DNA of 64,000 bases from Tetrahymena elliotti 4EA. Taxonomy: Eukaryota > Ciliophora > Oligohymenophorea > Hymenostomatida > Tetrahymenidae. Position numbers and translations under genes: made by a program. Under the pieces are notes generated by a model. The model saw nothing but the letters and a program-made list of their open reading frames with translations. It did not search any database and was not told where the DNA came from. Below are positions 40,301-52,845 of the stretch, in pieces (the stretch's first letter is position 1; the number at the start of each line of letters is the position of its first letter). The stretch covers positions 327,763-391,762 of the forward strand of contig JH720349.1 of the NCBI GenBank assembly GCA_000231825.2, read 5' to 3'.

Positions 40301-43300
40301 ATTAGTGATTAAAAGGGACTAAATCCTTTTGCTCAATAGCCAAAATAAAATGAAAATGAAAGCATTGAGTCTGGAAAACAAAACATAAATATTAAAAGTG
40401 GTTTTTCTGTAAATTAACCTAGTTTAGCATAAAAAAATAAATTTATTGAAGGAATAGGTAATTAAAATTATAGAGACACTTCTTTTAATCAGCTAAATAT
40501 GAAAGAAATAAATGATTAATCTAAGAGTCTTGTAACAGTAAAAGAATTTGATACAAGCTCTAAAGATAACTATAAAGGTGTTGATAGCGTGGTTTCATAA
40601 AATAACTAAGAATTAGGAAAAAATATTTTTTCCCCAAATAATTAGTCTCATATTTAATTGGAAATATCTAAATTATAAGAACAAGCTAAGATGTGGAACT
40701 AAATGATTAATTAAATAGTTTAACTTCCAGATAACTAGTCTTAGTAGTTCAAGAATGATGCTTTGAGAATTCTTAATGATTTACAAAAGCAATCAGAAAT
40801 GAGTAAATAGATTTTGATAGAAAACATTAAGTTGAATCAGCAAATACTAAAGTCTCCTATTATTAGCACTGATAGATTTCCATTGAGTGAAATTGATAAT
40901 GTGAATGATAAGTAGAATTGCAGCAAGTAAAATATTCTTTTAACTTATTTCTTTTTTTTTATTTTATTTTTTAGTATAAAAAGTGGAGAGATTGCCCAAT
41001 TAAACGAAAAAGAAATAAACTCTACTGCTTTCAATAAGTAATCAAATCAGAACAATCAATAGAGTTAAATCAATTAGAAATAAAACTAACCTTAAAGTGA
41101 AGATAAAAAAGTTTAAAATTAGTCTGGATAAACTTCTAAAAAGAATTTACAACTTGATATTGAGGAGATAGAGTCTAACTATAACATTCAATAAAGAGCT
41201 TAAAAGATTGATAAAGAATAAAAATCTTCTGATTCTAAGCCTATTGATCAATAGTAACAGAGAAAAAGCTAAGAAAATGATGCAATTAGTTAGGAGTAAA
41301 GGGCTATGGCAAGAGCTTTATCAGTATCATCTATTGAATCTAATGAACTTAGATATGTAAATATTGTAGCCAATAACTCTTTAGGTGTTTCTAATAAGAT
41401 AACCAAATCCAAGCAAAGTTTTATTGATCGTTTGAATAGTGATCATATCTTAAACTCTAATAGTAACCGTAATAGCCATAATGGAAATGAAAGTGTTTCG
41501 AGTGTAGGCTCTTCATTTTTTGAAAAATAACCCTTCAAAGAGTTTACATCAAAAATTTTACAAAAATTTACTATGCCTTAAGAATCAGTTGAAGAATTGA
41601 TAAAAACAAGAGAGGAAGCTATTGAGTAAAAGCATAAAACATAAATGGATTTAATCAATAAAATGCATGAACGTAATAGAATATCCCCAAAATCATTTGA
41701 AAGAAAGTAGTTTGAACTTGAAAAATGGGTTTCTAAAGAAAGAGAAAATTTAAAAGTTGTGAAAAAAGAAATAGAAAGAGGTTGGGAACAATTTGCTTAA
41801 ACAATAAAGCAAACAAAAAGGGATTTAGAATTCTTAGAACAGGTAAATTTATATTAATATTTATTTTTTTAAATGTTTTCTCCTTTAAAAATTAGACTAA
41901 AAGAATTGACACAAGTAAGCTTCTTTAAAGCAGTGAAGAAGATCAATTAAGAAGGTTACTCTCAATGAGATCAGAATCTGAGCATTCAATAGAGGAAATA
42001 GGATTTGCTGAAAGGAGATCTATTGATGGAGCATATTATAAAAACCATTAAATAGAAGATCCTAACAAAATAAAGATTGTAGATAACTATAAGCCAGTTG
42101 ATTCTAGCAATTTGAGCAACAATTCTTCTTCTAATATTAGAAATAGAAATAATTCTGATAATACCAGTTTAGTTGCTTCTATTCGTAGTAGACAAGCTAG
42201 CTAGCCTAATTCAGTGAATATTGAAGATATGAATTAGTATCCAGAAAGCGATCAAATGTTTGAAGCTCATAATATAAATAGCAGTAATAAATCTAGCTCT
42301 AAATACCTTAATGTTGAATAGTAACTACAACTAGCACAAAAAAATCAAGAAGATATTTAAAAATAACAGCTATAAAAATAAATTGACTACTCAAAAACAG
42401 CAGAACAAAATAAAATAAATAATCAAAATGAAAATAAATTTGTAAATAACTTAGATAAGTAAGCGAGAAATATATCTTCTAACGGCTCTTCAGTTTATGA
42501 TGGAGAAGAAGAAATAGAGCAATTTTTAACAGCTGAAAAAAATAAAAATGAAGGAAATATCTAAATTAGTCAAAGAAGAGCTTTCGATATGTATGGTTAT
42601 AGTGATGATGATGACTATGGAATAGGCTAAGATGTTCATTAGAATGATGATAATAACTAAAATTATCATGACCTTGAATCAGATAATAATGATCGCTTAG
42701 ATGTAAGCCCAATATTTACAGTATCAAGTGCATCTAAGCAAGGTACTTAAGACAAAGAATCACTTAAATATTTAATGAATAATCAAGGGGATATTGCCTA
42801 AAACATGAAGATTGAATCTGATAATAAGTATGATAAACTAAAGCAATTTAATAAAAGAAATTCACAAGATTCTAGAATGAGTGAGAGCTAGCCAATGAGT
42901 CCAATAAGTTAAAGCTCTAAGAAGAATCAAGATCCTTTCTAAACTATAGAATATGATGATGAAGTAAATTCTAAAAAATAAACACTTTCAAACAAGGTCT
43001 CACCAGTAAAAAATAAATATTATTTAAAAACATTGTTTTAATTCTTTCAATTAAAAAAACAGAGATTAGGATTTATGAGAGGTGACTTACTCTAAGAAGA
43101 GGGAATAGAAGATAAAGTAAATTATGTTTCTGACTAAACTCTTAATTATTTAGTTGATGATGCTACAAAAGGTAAAAGTAATTTTATTTAATTTACACAA
43201 CCATTATAGATTTGATTATAATTTATTTCTTTTTTTTAGATATTAAAACTATACAAGATAAACAATAAAATGAAAGAGATTCTAATTAGTAGTCAAACAT

Positions 43301-45072
43301 GATTTAGATTAACTTCCTAGAGCCCATTAAAGCTCGCTAAAATGTTTATAACTTGGATGATTTCCCTGACGTAAGAGAAAAGACTTCCTCTCTTGAATCA
43401 TCTAGTGGAATATATAAAGCAAATAACATATTATTGGAGCCTTCTAATATCTAAGATAAATCAAATTAACTTTAAAATAAGGAAGAAGATGTACCATAAA
43501 AGTAGAATAACAATAATAATATAAATTCAAAATAAAAGAATTTTATCCCATCTCCTCCTAACTCTCCTAGTTAGAGAGAAACAAGTAAAAATAATGGGGA
43601 TAAAAAGGTTCTACAAAATAATTTCTTATTGGATTTAGTTTAAAATGATTAGAAATCAAATAATATTTTAAGTGAAAATCAAGCATTATCAAACCAAAAT
43701 GAAAAAGAAAAATAAGATAAAATGACAGCAGAGGATCTTTATCTTACTTAGAACAGCTAATAATAGCTTTAGTTCTCTGAGAATATCCTTACAACTTAAA
43801 ATACACCTCCTGGTCTTGAATGTGCTACTTTGAACTTTATTAAAGACTATTTAGTTGCTTTCTCTGAATTCATAAAAGGTAATTTTTTCATTAAATTTAT
43901 ACTCAAATTTATTTTATTCTTTTGGTTTTTAATTAGATAATTTTACAGATGAGTTCTTGGAAAGAGTAAATATTCCCTTAGGAATGGATCCTCAAGAATT
44001 TTTGAAAACTTTTACAATAACTGAAACAATTGATAACAGCAATGGAGAAATATCTGCTGCCCCAATATATCCTATTGTTAAATATATTCATATGTAACGT
44101 CCTGTCGTTTCAGAAGAATTATTTGCTCACTTCAATGAAATATTTAATGTAAACAAAATTCATTTGAACAAATTTTTAATTAAATAATTAAATTGTTTTA
44201 ATAAAGAGAGAAAGAGATTTGTCTTAAATGACTGAAGAATTATTTGAATTGGAGAGATTCCATATGAGAATGATTTTTGATTGCTTTAATGAAGCTCTAG
44301 ATTCAATGAGACCATTTGGCTTAAGAGGAAAACCTTTGCCATGGAAGATTAACTCCAATAAACTATCTTCAATAATAATTACTCCAGATAATATTGAAAA
44401 AATATTAGGACTTGCAATTGCTAAAGTATTAAAGTGGGGTTCGTTTTTATGTGGATTTATTCCTGAAAGAATAGAATCCCCAACAGGTGAAATAGTTTAA
44501 ATAGAAGATGAGTATCTCAATTAAATTAAGGAGGATAGACTTGCACAAATGCTTGAAAATGAAGTAAACATAATTTATTTTTAAATCTTGTTTATTAATT
44601 AAATATTTAATTTTTTATTAAGGTAATTGAGAATGAAGATAAATGGTTGACTTATGAAGATGAAGAAACTGATGTATAGCTCGAAATAGCTGATGACATT
44701 TTTAATTATATCATTGAAGAAACAGCTATGATAATGCATTCCTTGTAAAATGGATAAGTAATAAATTCAGTTAAAAATGAGGAGCAGCAAGATCTAAGTG
44801 ATGGTTAGAATATAGAAAGAAATTTCAACAATAATAGTAATAACTATGAAACTTTAAGCAAAAATATTTTTGGAAATCCTAATATTACAAAAGGTGCTAA
44901 AAGATAAGGTCTTGGAGGAGGAATAAGACCAACAAATGACCTAGGTATAAGTTAAAAGCAAGCACAAGAAAAGAAATAAATGCAAAAAGAACTCTTTTTA
45001 AAAAATCTATAAAATTCAAGTTTAAATAATAACCAATCTTCCCAAAAAGATTAATTAAATTCAAGCTTTTGA
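34337..45072 (+). CDS. Giant Q/N-rich protein with IQ motif and CEP350/DUF4378-like C-terminus
   Basis: About 10.7 kb, starting MRQKKGQDLTQQLNFNVN and ending at TGA 45070-45072, with roughly a dozen introns (about 37192-37441, 40928-40975 and 41841-41896 are clear). I followed one consistent frame through every junction, so I treat it as one gene of over 3000 residues. Most of it is disordered Gln/Asn/Ser/Lys sequence with basic coiled coils (EEIKKFMILKKRRLENENK near 36570). An IQ calmodulin-binding motif, IIQKVFRGYYTRK, lies near 39705. A helical block VEELIKTREEAIEQKHKTQM (about 41590) resembles the repeated helix of CEP350. The last 300 residues look like DUF4378: LERFHMRMIFDCFNEALDSM followed by KPLPW, then a C-terminal helix LEIADDIFNYIIEETAMIM. 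By family this suggests a centrosome or basal-body, microtubule-linked scaffold. No CAP-Gly domain was found, so the CEP350 link is tentative. Confidence 0.72.
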
Positions 45073-46262
45073 AAGAAAGTACAATAAATTCTTTTAAAAT
45101 ATCTTAATCAAAATATTCTTTCAAAATAATTAATTCCAAACAAATCAGCAAGTTTTAAAATGTAACTTAATTAATTATTCATACCAAAAAATTCAAACTA
45201 AAGGTAGATTATTTTTTGTTATTTTTTTATTTAATTCAAATTTATATACATATTTGTAAATAGATCTTCTTTATTTGTATATTCTTACTCTCAACAATCA
45301 CTTGAATATCATCTCAATTTCAAATATCCTATATTTTATTTTTTCATCAAAAAAATACTTAAAATTAATAATATTATTCTAGCTTATGTTGCTATTATCT
45401 TTATGTAATTTAAATTACATTTTTATATTTTTTCTTTATTGGTAAATTATTTATTTGAGCTTAAATCAATCCTTTTTAGTATGCATTTTACTAACTCTTA
45501 AGCCTAAATGTCTCATATTAAGAATTTTTATCACTTCAATGTAGATTATTTTTTAGTTTAAATTAATGTAAATGGATATTTTTTAATACAACTAACTAAT
45601 TGGTTTAATTTCTAAAAGTAACTTTATTTAATTTTCATTTTGCAATTCAATGAAAAAATGATGAATAAATTATGTAAATTAACCGTCTCATTTTGAAAAT
45701 ATATTTTTGATAAAATTATTTCATATTTCATTATCTGTAATTGATATGTATACTTTAATATTAAATACAGTTTATGCTAATTTTTTAATATTCTTAAAAA
45801 ATAATGAACAATTTTTTATTGAACATCACTGGAGATTTGAGCATAAGATTCTTTTTAAATTTGAATTTAAGAGGTTATTAAAATTAATTGAATAAAGAGA
45901 TGGTTATTTAACTTAAAATAAAATAAATTTTTTTTAATGCAATTTTTATCTCCTAAAAAAATGAGAAGAATGATTATTTATAGAATATTATTTATTAAAT
46001 ATGAATGTAAATTCTACTAAACTACTAAACGGAATTAATAGCAGCTATTGATTTGTTAATGATAATCAAAGGGAAGTATAAATTTATGAAGGATCTAGTT
46101 ATAAAGCTTAATAATTTAATTGATAAATAATAAAGTAAATCTACCATCTATTAAGACACAAATTAATTAAAAGTAGCAAACAAATATCCAAAAATTTTTA
46201 CAAATATTAATATATTAAGTAGAAAAAACTAATAGAATTTACAATAGCAAAAATAAATAAAA
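45073..46262. other. Intergenic spacer
   Basis: Between two plus-strand genes; holds the 3' UTR of the giant gene and the promoter of the PUF6-like gene. Short open stretches (for example near 45707-45895) lack protein-like composition, and I see no RNA gene. Confidence 0.45.
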
Positions 46263-48424
46263 ATGTCAAAAGTTGCAAACAAGAGAAAGAACGATAAATA
46301 GTTCAATGAAGAAGAAAAGCCTGCTGGCAAGAAGGTTTTCAATAATGATAAAAATGGTGTGAAAACTGAAGGTTTTAAGAAAAATTTTAAGAACTTTAAG
46401 CAAAATGAAAATAAAGAAAATGGAGATAAGACTAAATAAAAGAACTTCAAAAATAATGATAAATATTTAAAGAAATCAGAAAATAAGGAAAGTAAGGAAG
46501 GTGGTAAATTTGAAAAGAAGGTTTTCAAGTCCAAGGAAAAATTCAATAAAAAGACCAAAAAAATATTTGCTGAAGGTGAAAATGAAGAAAACGATGGAAG
46601 TGGTATCCTTATCAGTGATATTAATATTAAAGTAAATAAGATTCAAAGCAAAGATACTCCTTAAGAAGAAAAGGAAAAATATATTGATGAATATATTTCA
46701 AAGCTTTCTGGTGTCCTTAAGTAAATCGTCCACAAGCGTGATGGTTCTAGATCAGTTTAAGCCTGTATCAAGAACGGTAACGATGAACAAAGAGAAAAAA
46801 TCTTTAATATCCTTTTGGACAGTAAAGAACTTGACGAAATTATTAAGAGTAAATATGGACATTTCGTTGCCCTTCGTATGATCAAGTTTTTAAAAAACAA
46901 AACTACCAAAGACAAATTGTTTGAAGTTATTAAAAAGAATGCTTTTTATTTAGTTACTCATGTTGAAGGAGCTAAGGTCTTAGATAAATTTGTTATTAAT
47001 AATGCCACTCCTGCTCAATTTAACACTCTTAAAAAGTTATTCTCAAGCAAACTTGAGACTGCTGCTAACCTCAAGCAAGAAGAAACTATTGAAAATATTG
47101 CTGCCAAAATTATTGACAAGGGTAACCATGCCCCTCTTTTATCTAAACACATTCTCCATCTTTCCCTTCCAATTTTGATTCCTGTTGAACGTGAAAAGGT
47201 ACACATTATTATATTTATTAAAAAAAAAACACACTATAAAAATAGCAATAGCATTTCACTTCTTTATTTATTTGTTTTAGATAAAATTTATATTAAGCAA
47301 AACCACTAATTATAAAATAGGTTATTGAATACCTCAGAGAAAAGATTTTAGATCTTGTAGATGATAAAGAAGGTATTAAGTTAGCTTTAGATGTCATAAA
47401 TTACTCAACTCCTAAAGACAAAAAGCTTTTAGCTAAGAATTTAAAGGATCACATTTTTGAAATTATCAACAGTTAATAATCATAAGCATTCGTTATTATC
47501 ATTAAGCTTCTTTTCTCTTGGGATGATACCGTTCAAGCCAATAAAAGTATATTAGCTGAATTAAAACCCAGATTAGATGAGCTTCTCCCTACCAAAAATG
47601 GTATTAGTTTCTTCTCAGCCATATTCCAACCTAAGCATAATGCTTTGACCTCTCTTGAAAAGGAAATTAAATTCACAACAAGGTAATTAATTTATTTTTA
47701 TCCATTACTTCTTATTTTTACTAAATTATTTTATTAATCAATTAGCAAAAAGCCCCTTGAACAAAAGTTAAATGAAGTTATTGATAACATATTCGACGAT
47801 TTAGTTAGCTCTGTTCCCAAAATCCCTGAAGAATAATTATTTAAAGATTTTACTGCCTCTAGATTCTTATCAAGCATAATCAGACATATTTTCATTTGTA
47901 AATTTTCTATCTATTGAACGATTCAAGTTTACTAAATTTTTTAAATAAAAATTAGCCAAATAAGAAAAACATTATTAATTTGCTTTTAGCTATGTTGATA
48001 AGATTTTAAAGGATGGAGAATAATTCTTGGCCTCTAATGATAAAAAGAAGAATTTCAATGATGAGTGTCTTTTAAGCCACCATGATGCTCACAGAATCAT
48101 GAAAAATATAATTTTAATAGTAAAGGAAGTTAAAGATGAACCTACAAAGGAAGCAATTTTGTAAAAAATAAATAATTTAACTAATTTGTTACTTAAGCAT
48201 TTATCTACTGTTTTGTCCTCAAGAGCTACCTATCTCCTTGTTGCTTTAATTGAAAATGACATCAATAAGAAGATGGTAAAATAAAAATTCCTCATTCAAT
48301 AAAATAATAAAAATAAATTAATTAAAAATAGGTAATTGATGCTGTTAAAAAGGACAAGAATCTCTTATAAAAATAAGGAGAAGATAATAAAGGTGCTACT
48401 TTATTAAAAAGCATTATTGCATGA
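46263..48424 (+). CDS. PUF6: PUF6/Puf-A-like nucleolar RNA-binding protein
   Basis: Five exons encode 620 residues; introns are 47199-47320, 47683-47745, 47898-47955 and 48276-48331, all GT..AG, with the spliced length divisible by three. The first 115 residues are a Lys/Asn/Glu-rich basic head (MSKVANKRKNDKQFNEEEKP), typical of nucleolar proteins. Pumilio-like repeats follow: HKRDGSRSVQACIKNGN, then KYGHFVALRMIKFLKNKTTK and HVEGAKVLDKFVINNATPA. A CPL-type region comes next: LVDDKEGIKLALDVINYSTP, KDKKLLAKNLKDHIFEI and KNGISFFSAIFQPKHN. In yeast and animals this family binds RNA broadly and acts in 60S ribosome biogenesis and translational control. Use of AAG, GTC and C-ending codons is raised, as expected for a well-expressed gene. 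Orthology to PUF6 rests on motif order; the family assignment is firm, the cellular role is inferred. Confidence 0.87.
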
Positions 48425-49613
48425 TTATGATTTAATTAAAAACACATGTATCTATCTAAATATTTGTATATAAATTATTTGTCTAAAATAATTAATTTTA
48501 ATTATTTCAATAATAATTGCTTCAAACTATTCAATTTATTATTTGTTTCAAATCTATTTTTCTAAAAAGATAAGAATTATTTTCTGGATAAATATTCAAA
48601 ATAAAATTAAGTTAATCTAATAAAGTAATTAAAAAATAAGATAATCACTTTTGTAACCAAAGCCTAATAAAAAATAGTAGTTATAGTTACCGTAGGTACT
48701 TGAATTTAAGGAGGGTAAAAAAAATAATCAATTCTTAAAAAATTCTCTTTCTCTTAAATGTAAATTTAATTTGGTTTACAATTTAGTTTTTTAGCTTACT
48801 TTTTATTAGATTTAATGGTATGTTTTTATAAAAATTGAAATTAAATCATTCTTTTAGATGATATAATTGTTAGTTTTATATCTTAATTAAAATTCAATTT
48901 GGTAAAAAATAAAGTTAGTTGAATTTTTGTCAAATTAAAAACTTTTTAATAAAAAAAATAATTAATTATTTTAAATTCTTTTCAAATAAAATATGCTATC
49001 AACGTAAGTAAATGGCCCATGAATTACTTTAATAATTTGTTATTTTACTTAGTAGATTACCTAAATACAAATTTTATCTAGAGTACTTTTACTTCGAGAA
49101 TTGTTCTAGAACAATTCTTTAAAATTGTTTTTCTATTTTAATTTTAAAGGATATTTTACATATTAGAAAAATTCTAGAAATCAAAAGACTTTCTTGTAGA
49201 AGGATAGCAAGAAATAAGACATAGAAAAAATATTGATTTAAAGTAATTATATGCTAAGTGCAAAAAGTCTTACTTAAAATTGACAAAAAAATAATATAGA
49301 AATAACCAGTTATTAATTACATCTTTTTTAAAGTGATTTATTTAAGAGTCAAATTTCTTTTTAAAATGAATGGGAAATATATGTCCCATATTTAAGTTAA
49401 TTCTAATTATAAAATTTAAGGTTATATTGATTATTACCTATTGTTTGGAATTACTTTATCACCAATAATGAGAAATCTATACAGTGTATTTGTTTTTTAG
49501 AATAGTGCAAAAAGATTTATTATTAAAGTTAAACTCTAATTTATGCTGATTTGCTTATAATATTAAAGAGTTAAATTAATCAAAGAAAGCAAGTGATAAA
49601 TATTTTAACTAAA
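48425..49613. other. Intergenic spacer with heat-shock-element-like palindromes
   Basis: About 1.2 kb with no protein-like frame. It contains a perfect 22-bp palindrome at 49097-49118, a second TTCTAGAA core at 49172-49179 and a short TGGGA/TCCCA hairpin near 49371-49389. It lies upstream of the LRR gene at 49614 and could hold its promoter or an unrecognised non-coding RNA gene. Confidence 0.45.
49097..49118. promoter_or_regulatory. Perfect 22-bp palindrome, heat-shock-element-like core
   Basis: The sequence equals its own reverse complement over 22 bases. Its centre, GTTCTAGAAC, contains TTC-NN-GAA, the core arrangement of a heat-shock element. Outer GAA and TTC units are present but spaced by three rather than two bases. 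A second TTCTAGAA, again preceded by GAA three bases upstream, lies about 60 bp further on. Binding by heat-shock factor is an inference. Confidence 0.4.
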
Positions 49614-52067
49614 ATGAGTTCTGAAGTTATAGATACAAAGAAAAATGCGTAGAGAAGGAGATAAATCGGCTAGCTTTTGAAATAAATTCATAAATAATAT
49701 ACAGATAATCGGAGTCCAAAAGAAGAATTTAATGTCATGTAAGCAAATAAAAATACTATAAATTGATGATATTTGTAGTTAATAAATATTGAAGATGATA
49801 TTGTTCATCATAAGATGAATTTCAATCAAATGTCAAAAAATTATGCAAATTCTTCACCATATAAATAAGTATCAGATAAGCTATTTATTTTTAATTTTGT
49901 GATTAAAAAATAAAGATTAGAACCATATATAAGAGAAAATGATGAAGCTGCATGTGCTGTTGTTGAGAGAAGAGAACTAAGAGAAGATGAAGATGAGTGT
50001 ATAGCAAAATTAAAAAAAGATGATGTTGCAGCTATTTTGGACATAATTAAAAAACTAAATCCTTAGTTAGAAGAATAAAATTTGCCTTTAAAGAAATTAA
50101 GTTTACAATCTTGCACGTAAATTCCATTTTTTAATGTTAAAATTTGGCATTTTTTATTTGTTACTCAAGTTGATTTTCTATCATTATAAATTGTAACAAC
50201 ATTCTAATTTAAAATAAATAAACAAACAGACTTCCTCTTTCTGGTGAATCAATAGAATAGCTTGCTTAGTTTATATCATCTATTCCATCTCTAGATTCCT
50301 TTACTTTAAGATTTATATGGTATATATTTATGTTTATTTATATATATTACATATTAGATGTAAGCCTTAATGCTAAACTAAACTAAACTAAACGATCAAA
50401 TTCTTAATGGCCCTAACTAAAAATACATACTATTAAAACATTTCGCTCACTTACTCACTTATTAATTAATATTCAAATATTTAAATAATAGGTGTGGTGT
50501 GAAAATGCCACCTAAATTTATTTTCTGCATAACAAAAATGGCACCTTAGCTTAAAGAACTTTACTTGCATTTTGCACTGTAATAATTACTATTAGAAACT
50601 TAATATTTTCATCACAAATAGAAGGATTAAATATTCAAGATTATTTTATAAAATTTTAATTATTAATAAAACATCTAAAATATTGAAGTATTAATTCAAA
50701 TTTTTCATCATCATATTAGAAAACCAGACCTTGCAGAATAATGCATCAGTAATCTAGCAAAAGCAATCGATTCTTGCAGGTTTTTAGAATCACTTAATAT
50801 AGATGGAATGGAATGTGAAGGTATTACAAATAACTGTCTATCCAAATTGGGTAAAATGACTAACAAGCTTGAAAATTTAAGAACATTCGTATTTAAATTA
50901 AGATCGTAAAATTCTATTTGGTATTGATTCCATATTAATCCTACCTACTCAAAATAGATCATAATATATTGATGAAAAAGGAATTCAAGATTTTGGTACA
51001 GAATTTACTAAAACTAAATAGCTCACACATTTAGAGTTATCATTTTACTAGTAAATTATTTATTTCTTAAAAATTTCATTTCATATTTTAACATATTTCT
51101 CTTTCCTTTTTTCAAAAATCTTTTAATCTGCTTACATTAATTTTTTAAAATAATTGAATTTAATTTTGTTCATACATAAATATAATCATTAATAATTAAT
51201 TTACTATTTGAAAACAAAAAAAGTTTTATAAATACCTTCTCAAAGTAGAGCATGATTTCTTTGGGTAAAGCCATTCGTGAGCAAACAGAGTTGAAAATTT
51301 TAGTTTTGGATTTTTCGTATTGCTCTGATATTGTTGATGAAGCTGCATAAATTATAATCAGTTAAATTATGGATATAAATGATCTAAAGAGCTTGACAAT
51401 TAACTTTTCCGGGTAAATTTTTATAAATGAATTAGATTTAAAATTATTGTTTAATGTTTAGATCAAACAGAATCACAGACCTTACATTATAATACATTGG
51501 ATAAGCTCTAAAATCGAATGATTAAATTTCAAAATTACTTTTATATTTTGGAAAGTAAATAGCATTTTATTTTTAATTCAAATTTTTATTAAAATAAACA
51601 AATAAAATAAATAGCTGTGAATCTTTTACTGATTAGGGTTTGTATAATTTAAGTAAATACTTAGCAAAATGTATAAATTTGTAAGAGCTTACAATAGATT
51701 TCTCATCGTAAAATTTTTTTATTTGTTTATCTAAAAATTAATAATAAAAATTATAGATGCTTTAATATAACTGAGAGTGGATTGGAATCTATTTGTTCTG
51801 TAATTCATAATTTATATTTACTTGAAGATCTTTTCATACCAACTCATGAGTAAGTTTAGTTTTGTTTAAAATTCATTTTAAAATGTTCTGTTTAAAAATA
51901 AAAAAAGCTTCTTATCAAATGAAATTTAAGAGCTAATAAGTTAAATATAAGAAATGTTAAAATAATCTGCTTTAAAAAGAAAGAGTATTAACTTATCTTT
52001 ATTAGTAACTAATTAATACTCCTCTTTACTAAAGAGAAAAGATGTTTTAAATGATTTAGCTTATTGA
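49614..52067 (+). CDS. Leucine-rich-repeat protein, about one repeat per exon
   Basis: Starts MSSEVIDTKKNAQRRRQ with a basic head. An acidic/basic helical exon (ENDEAACAVVERRELREDED) follows, then about nine LRR exons ending at TGA 52065-52067. The repeats are of the long, ribonuclease-inhibitor-like type, about 28-36 residues each, with cores such as LPLKKLSLQSC, LKELYLHFA, LESLNIDGM, LTHLELSFYY, LKSLTINFS and LQELTIDFSS. From the second intron on, every intron I could place interrupts a codon after its second base (phase 2) and falls just after the repeat's beta strand. Repeat exons are therefore symmetric and could be gained or lost without a frameshift. Such proteins are protein-interaction scaffolds; the partner is unknown, and no kinase, signal peptide or membrane segment is visible. 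A clean ATG at 49815 is an alternative start if the first 45-nt intron is wrong. Confidence 0.8.
50373..50393 (+). repeat. (CTAAA)4 repeat inside an LRR-gene intron
   Basis: Four tandem CTAAA units within the intron between 50321 and about 50490. It is not the 15-bp Tetrahymena chromosome-breakage sequence and not the G4T2 telomere repeat. Confidence 0.75.
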
Positions 52068-52845
52068 TTATTTCTCATCTAACATTTGTTTGTAAATATT
52101 CGTTGTTTGTTTTTATGTAAAAGTAAAAATTTTGGTAGGATTTGTTATAAATTTTAGTATTGACAGAATATTTTAAATTCTAAACACAAATTTAAATTAA
52201 TAATACATTGATTTTTTAGTATAAAATGTTTGATAAAATAAATAAAAATATTCATTCATAGAAAATTATCTTCATGAAACAAATAAGTAATCTCTTTTCG
52301 ATAAATTTTACTGATCTCTATGTCCTATTTTCTCATTCAAAAAAAAAATAATTTTAATAAATTCAGAATCTTTTGGTAGAATTTGTAAATTTTGTTGGGT
52401 ATTATATTTTTTATCTCATCAACTACTTTAAATTCATTTAATGTCTAGCTTTTAAAAAAGTATGTTTTAATCAAAAAATATTAAGTAAATTATTCAATTT
52501 ATTGATTTATGTAATTTTCATGAAAGGAATTTTAGTTTTTTATAATTAACAAAGAATGATCTATAAATATTTATTTACATGAAAGGAAAATATTTTAATT
52601 CTTAATTTAAAGCTTGTCATTAATTCTAAAAAAATTAACAAAGTAAAGTTTATAAATCAATCAATTTTGTGGTAAATAAAAAGAAAATAATGGAAAAGAT
52701 ATGAACAAAGAGTATATATATAATCTACAAAAATTATTTATATTTATGGAATAAGCTAATTAATTGATTCAAAATCATCTAAATAAAGTTAATTTATTTT
52801 TCATATATTAATTATTTACAATATTGGTTGGTTGTTATTTTGATA
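52068..52845. other. Convergent 3' spacer
   Basis: Lies between the stops of the LRR gene (+) and the N/Q-rich gene (-). Strongly A/T-rich, with no gene seen; expected to hold the two 3' UTRs. Confidence 0.5.

Noticed and set aside
34337..45072. A gene boundary at the 250-bp gap 37192-37441
   Set aside because: The gap has a GTAAAT donor and TTTTAG acceptor in matching phase, and low-complexity coding resumes without an initiating ATG; treated as an intron.
46229..46558. 109-codon minus-strand frame rich in Leu/Phe/Ser
   Set aside because: Antisense of the Lys-rich head of the PUF6-like gene; Lys codons read backwards give Phe and Leu.
50373..50393. (CTAAA)4 as a telomere or chromosome-breakage signal
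   Set aside because: Ciliate telomeres of this group are G4T2 repeats and the breakage sequence is a specific 15-mer; this pentanucleotide run sits in an intron.
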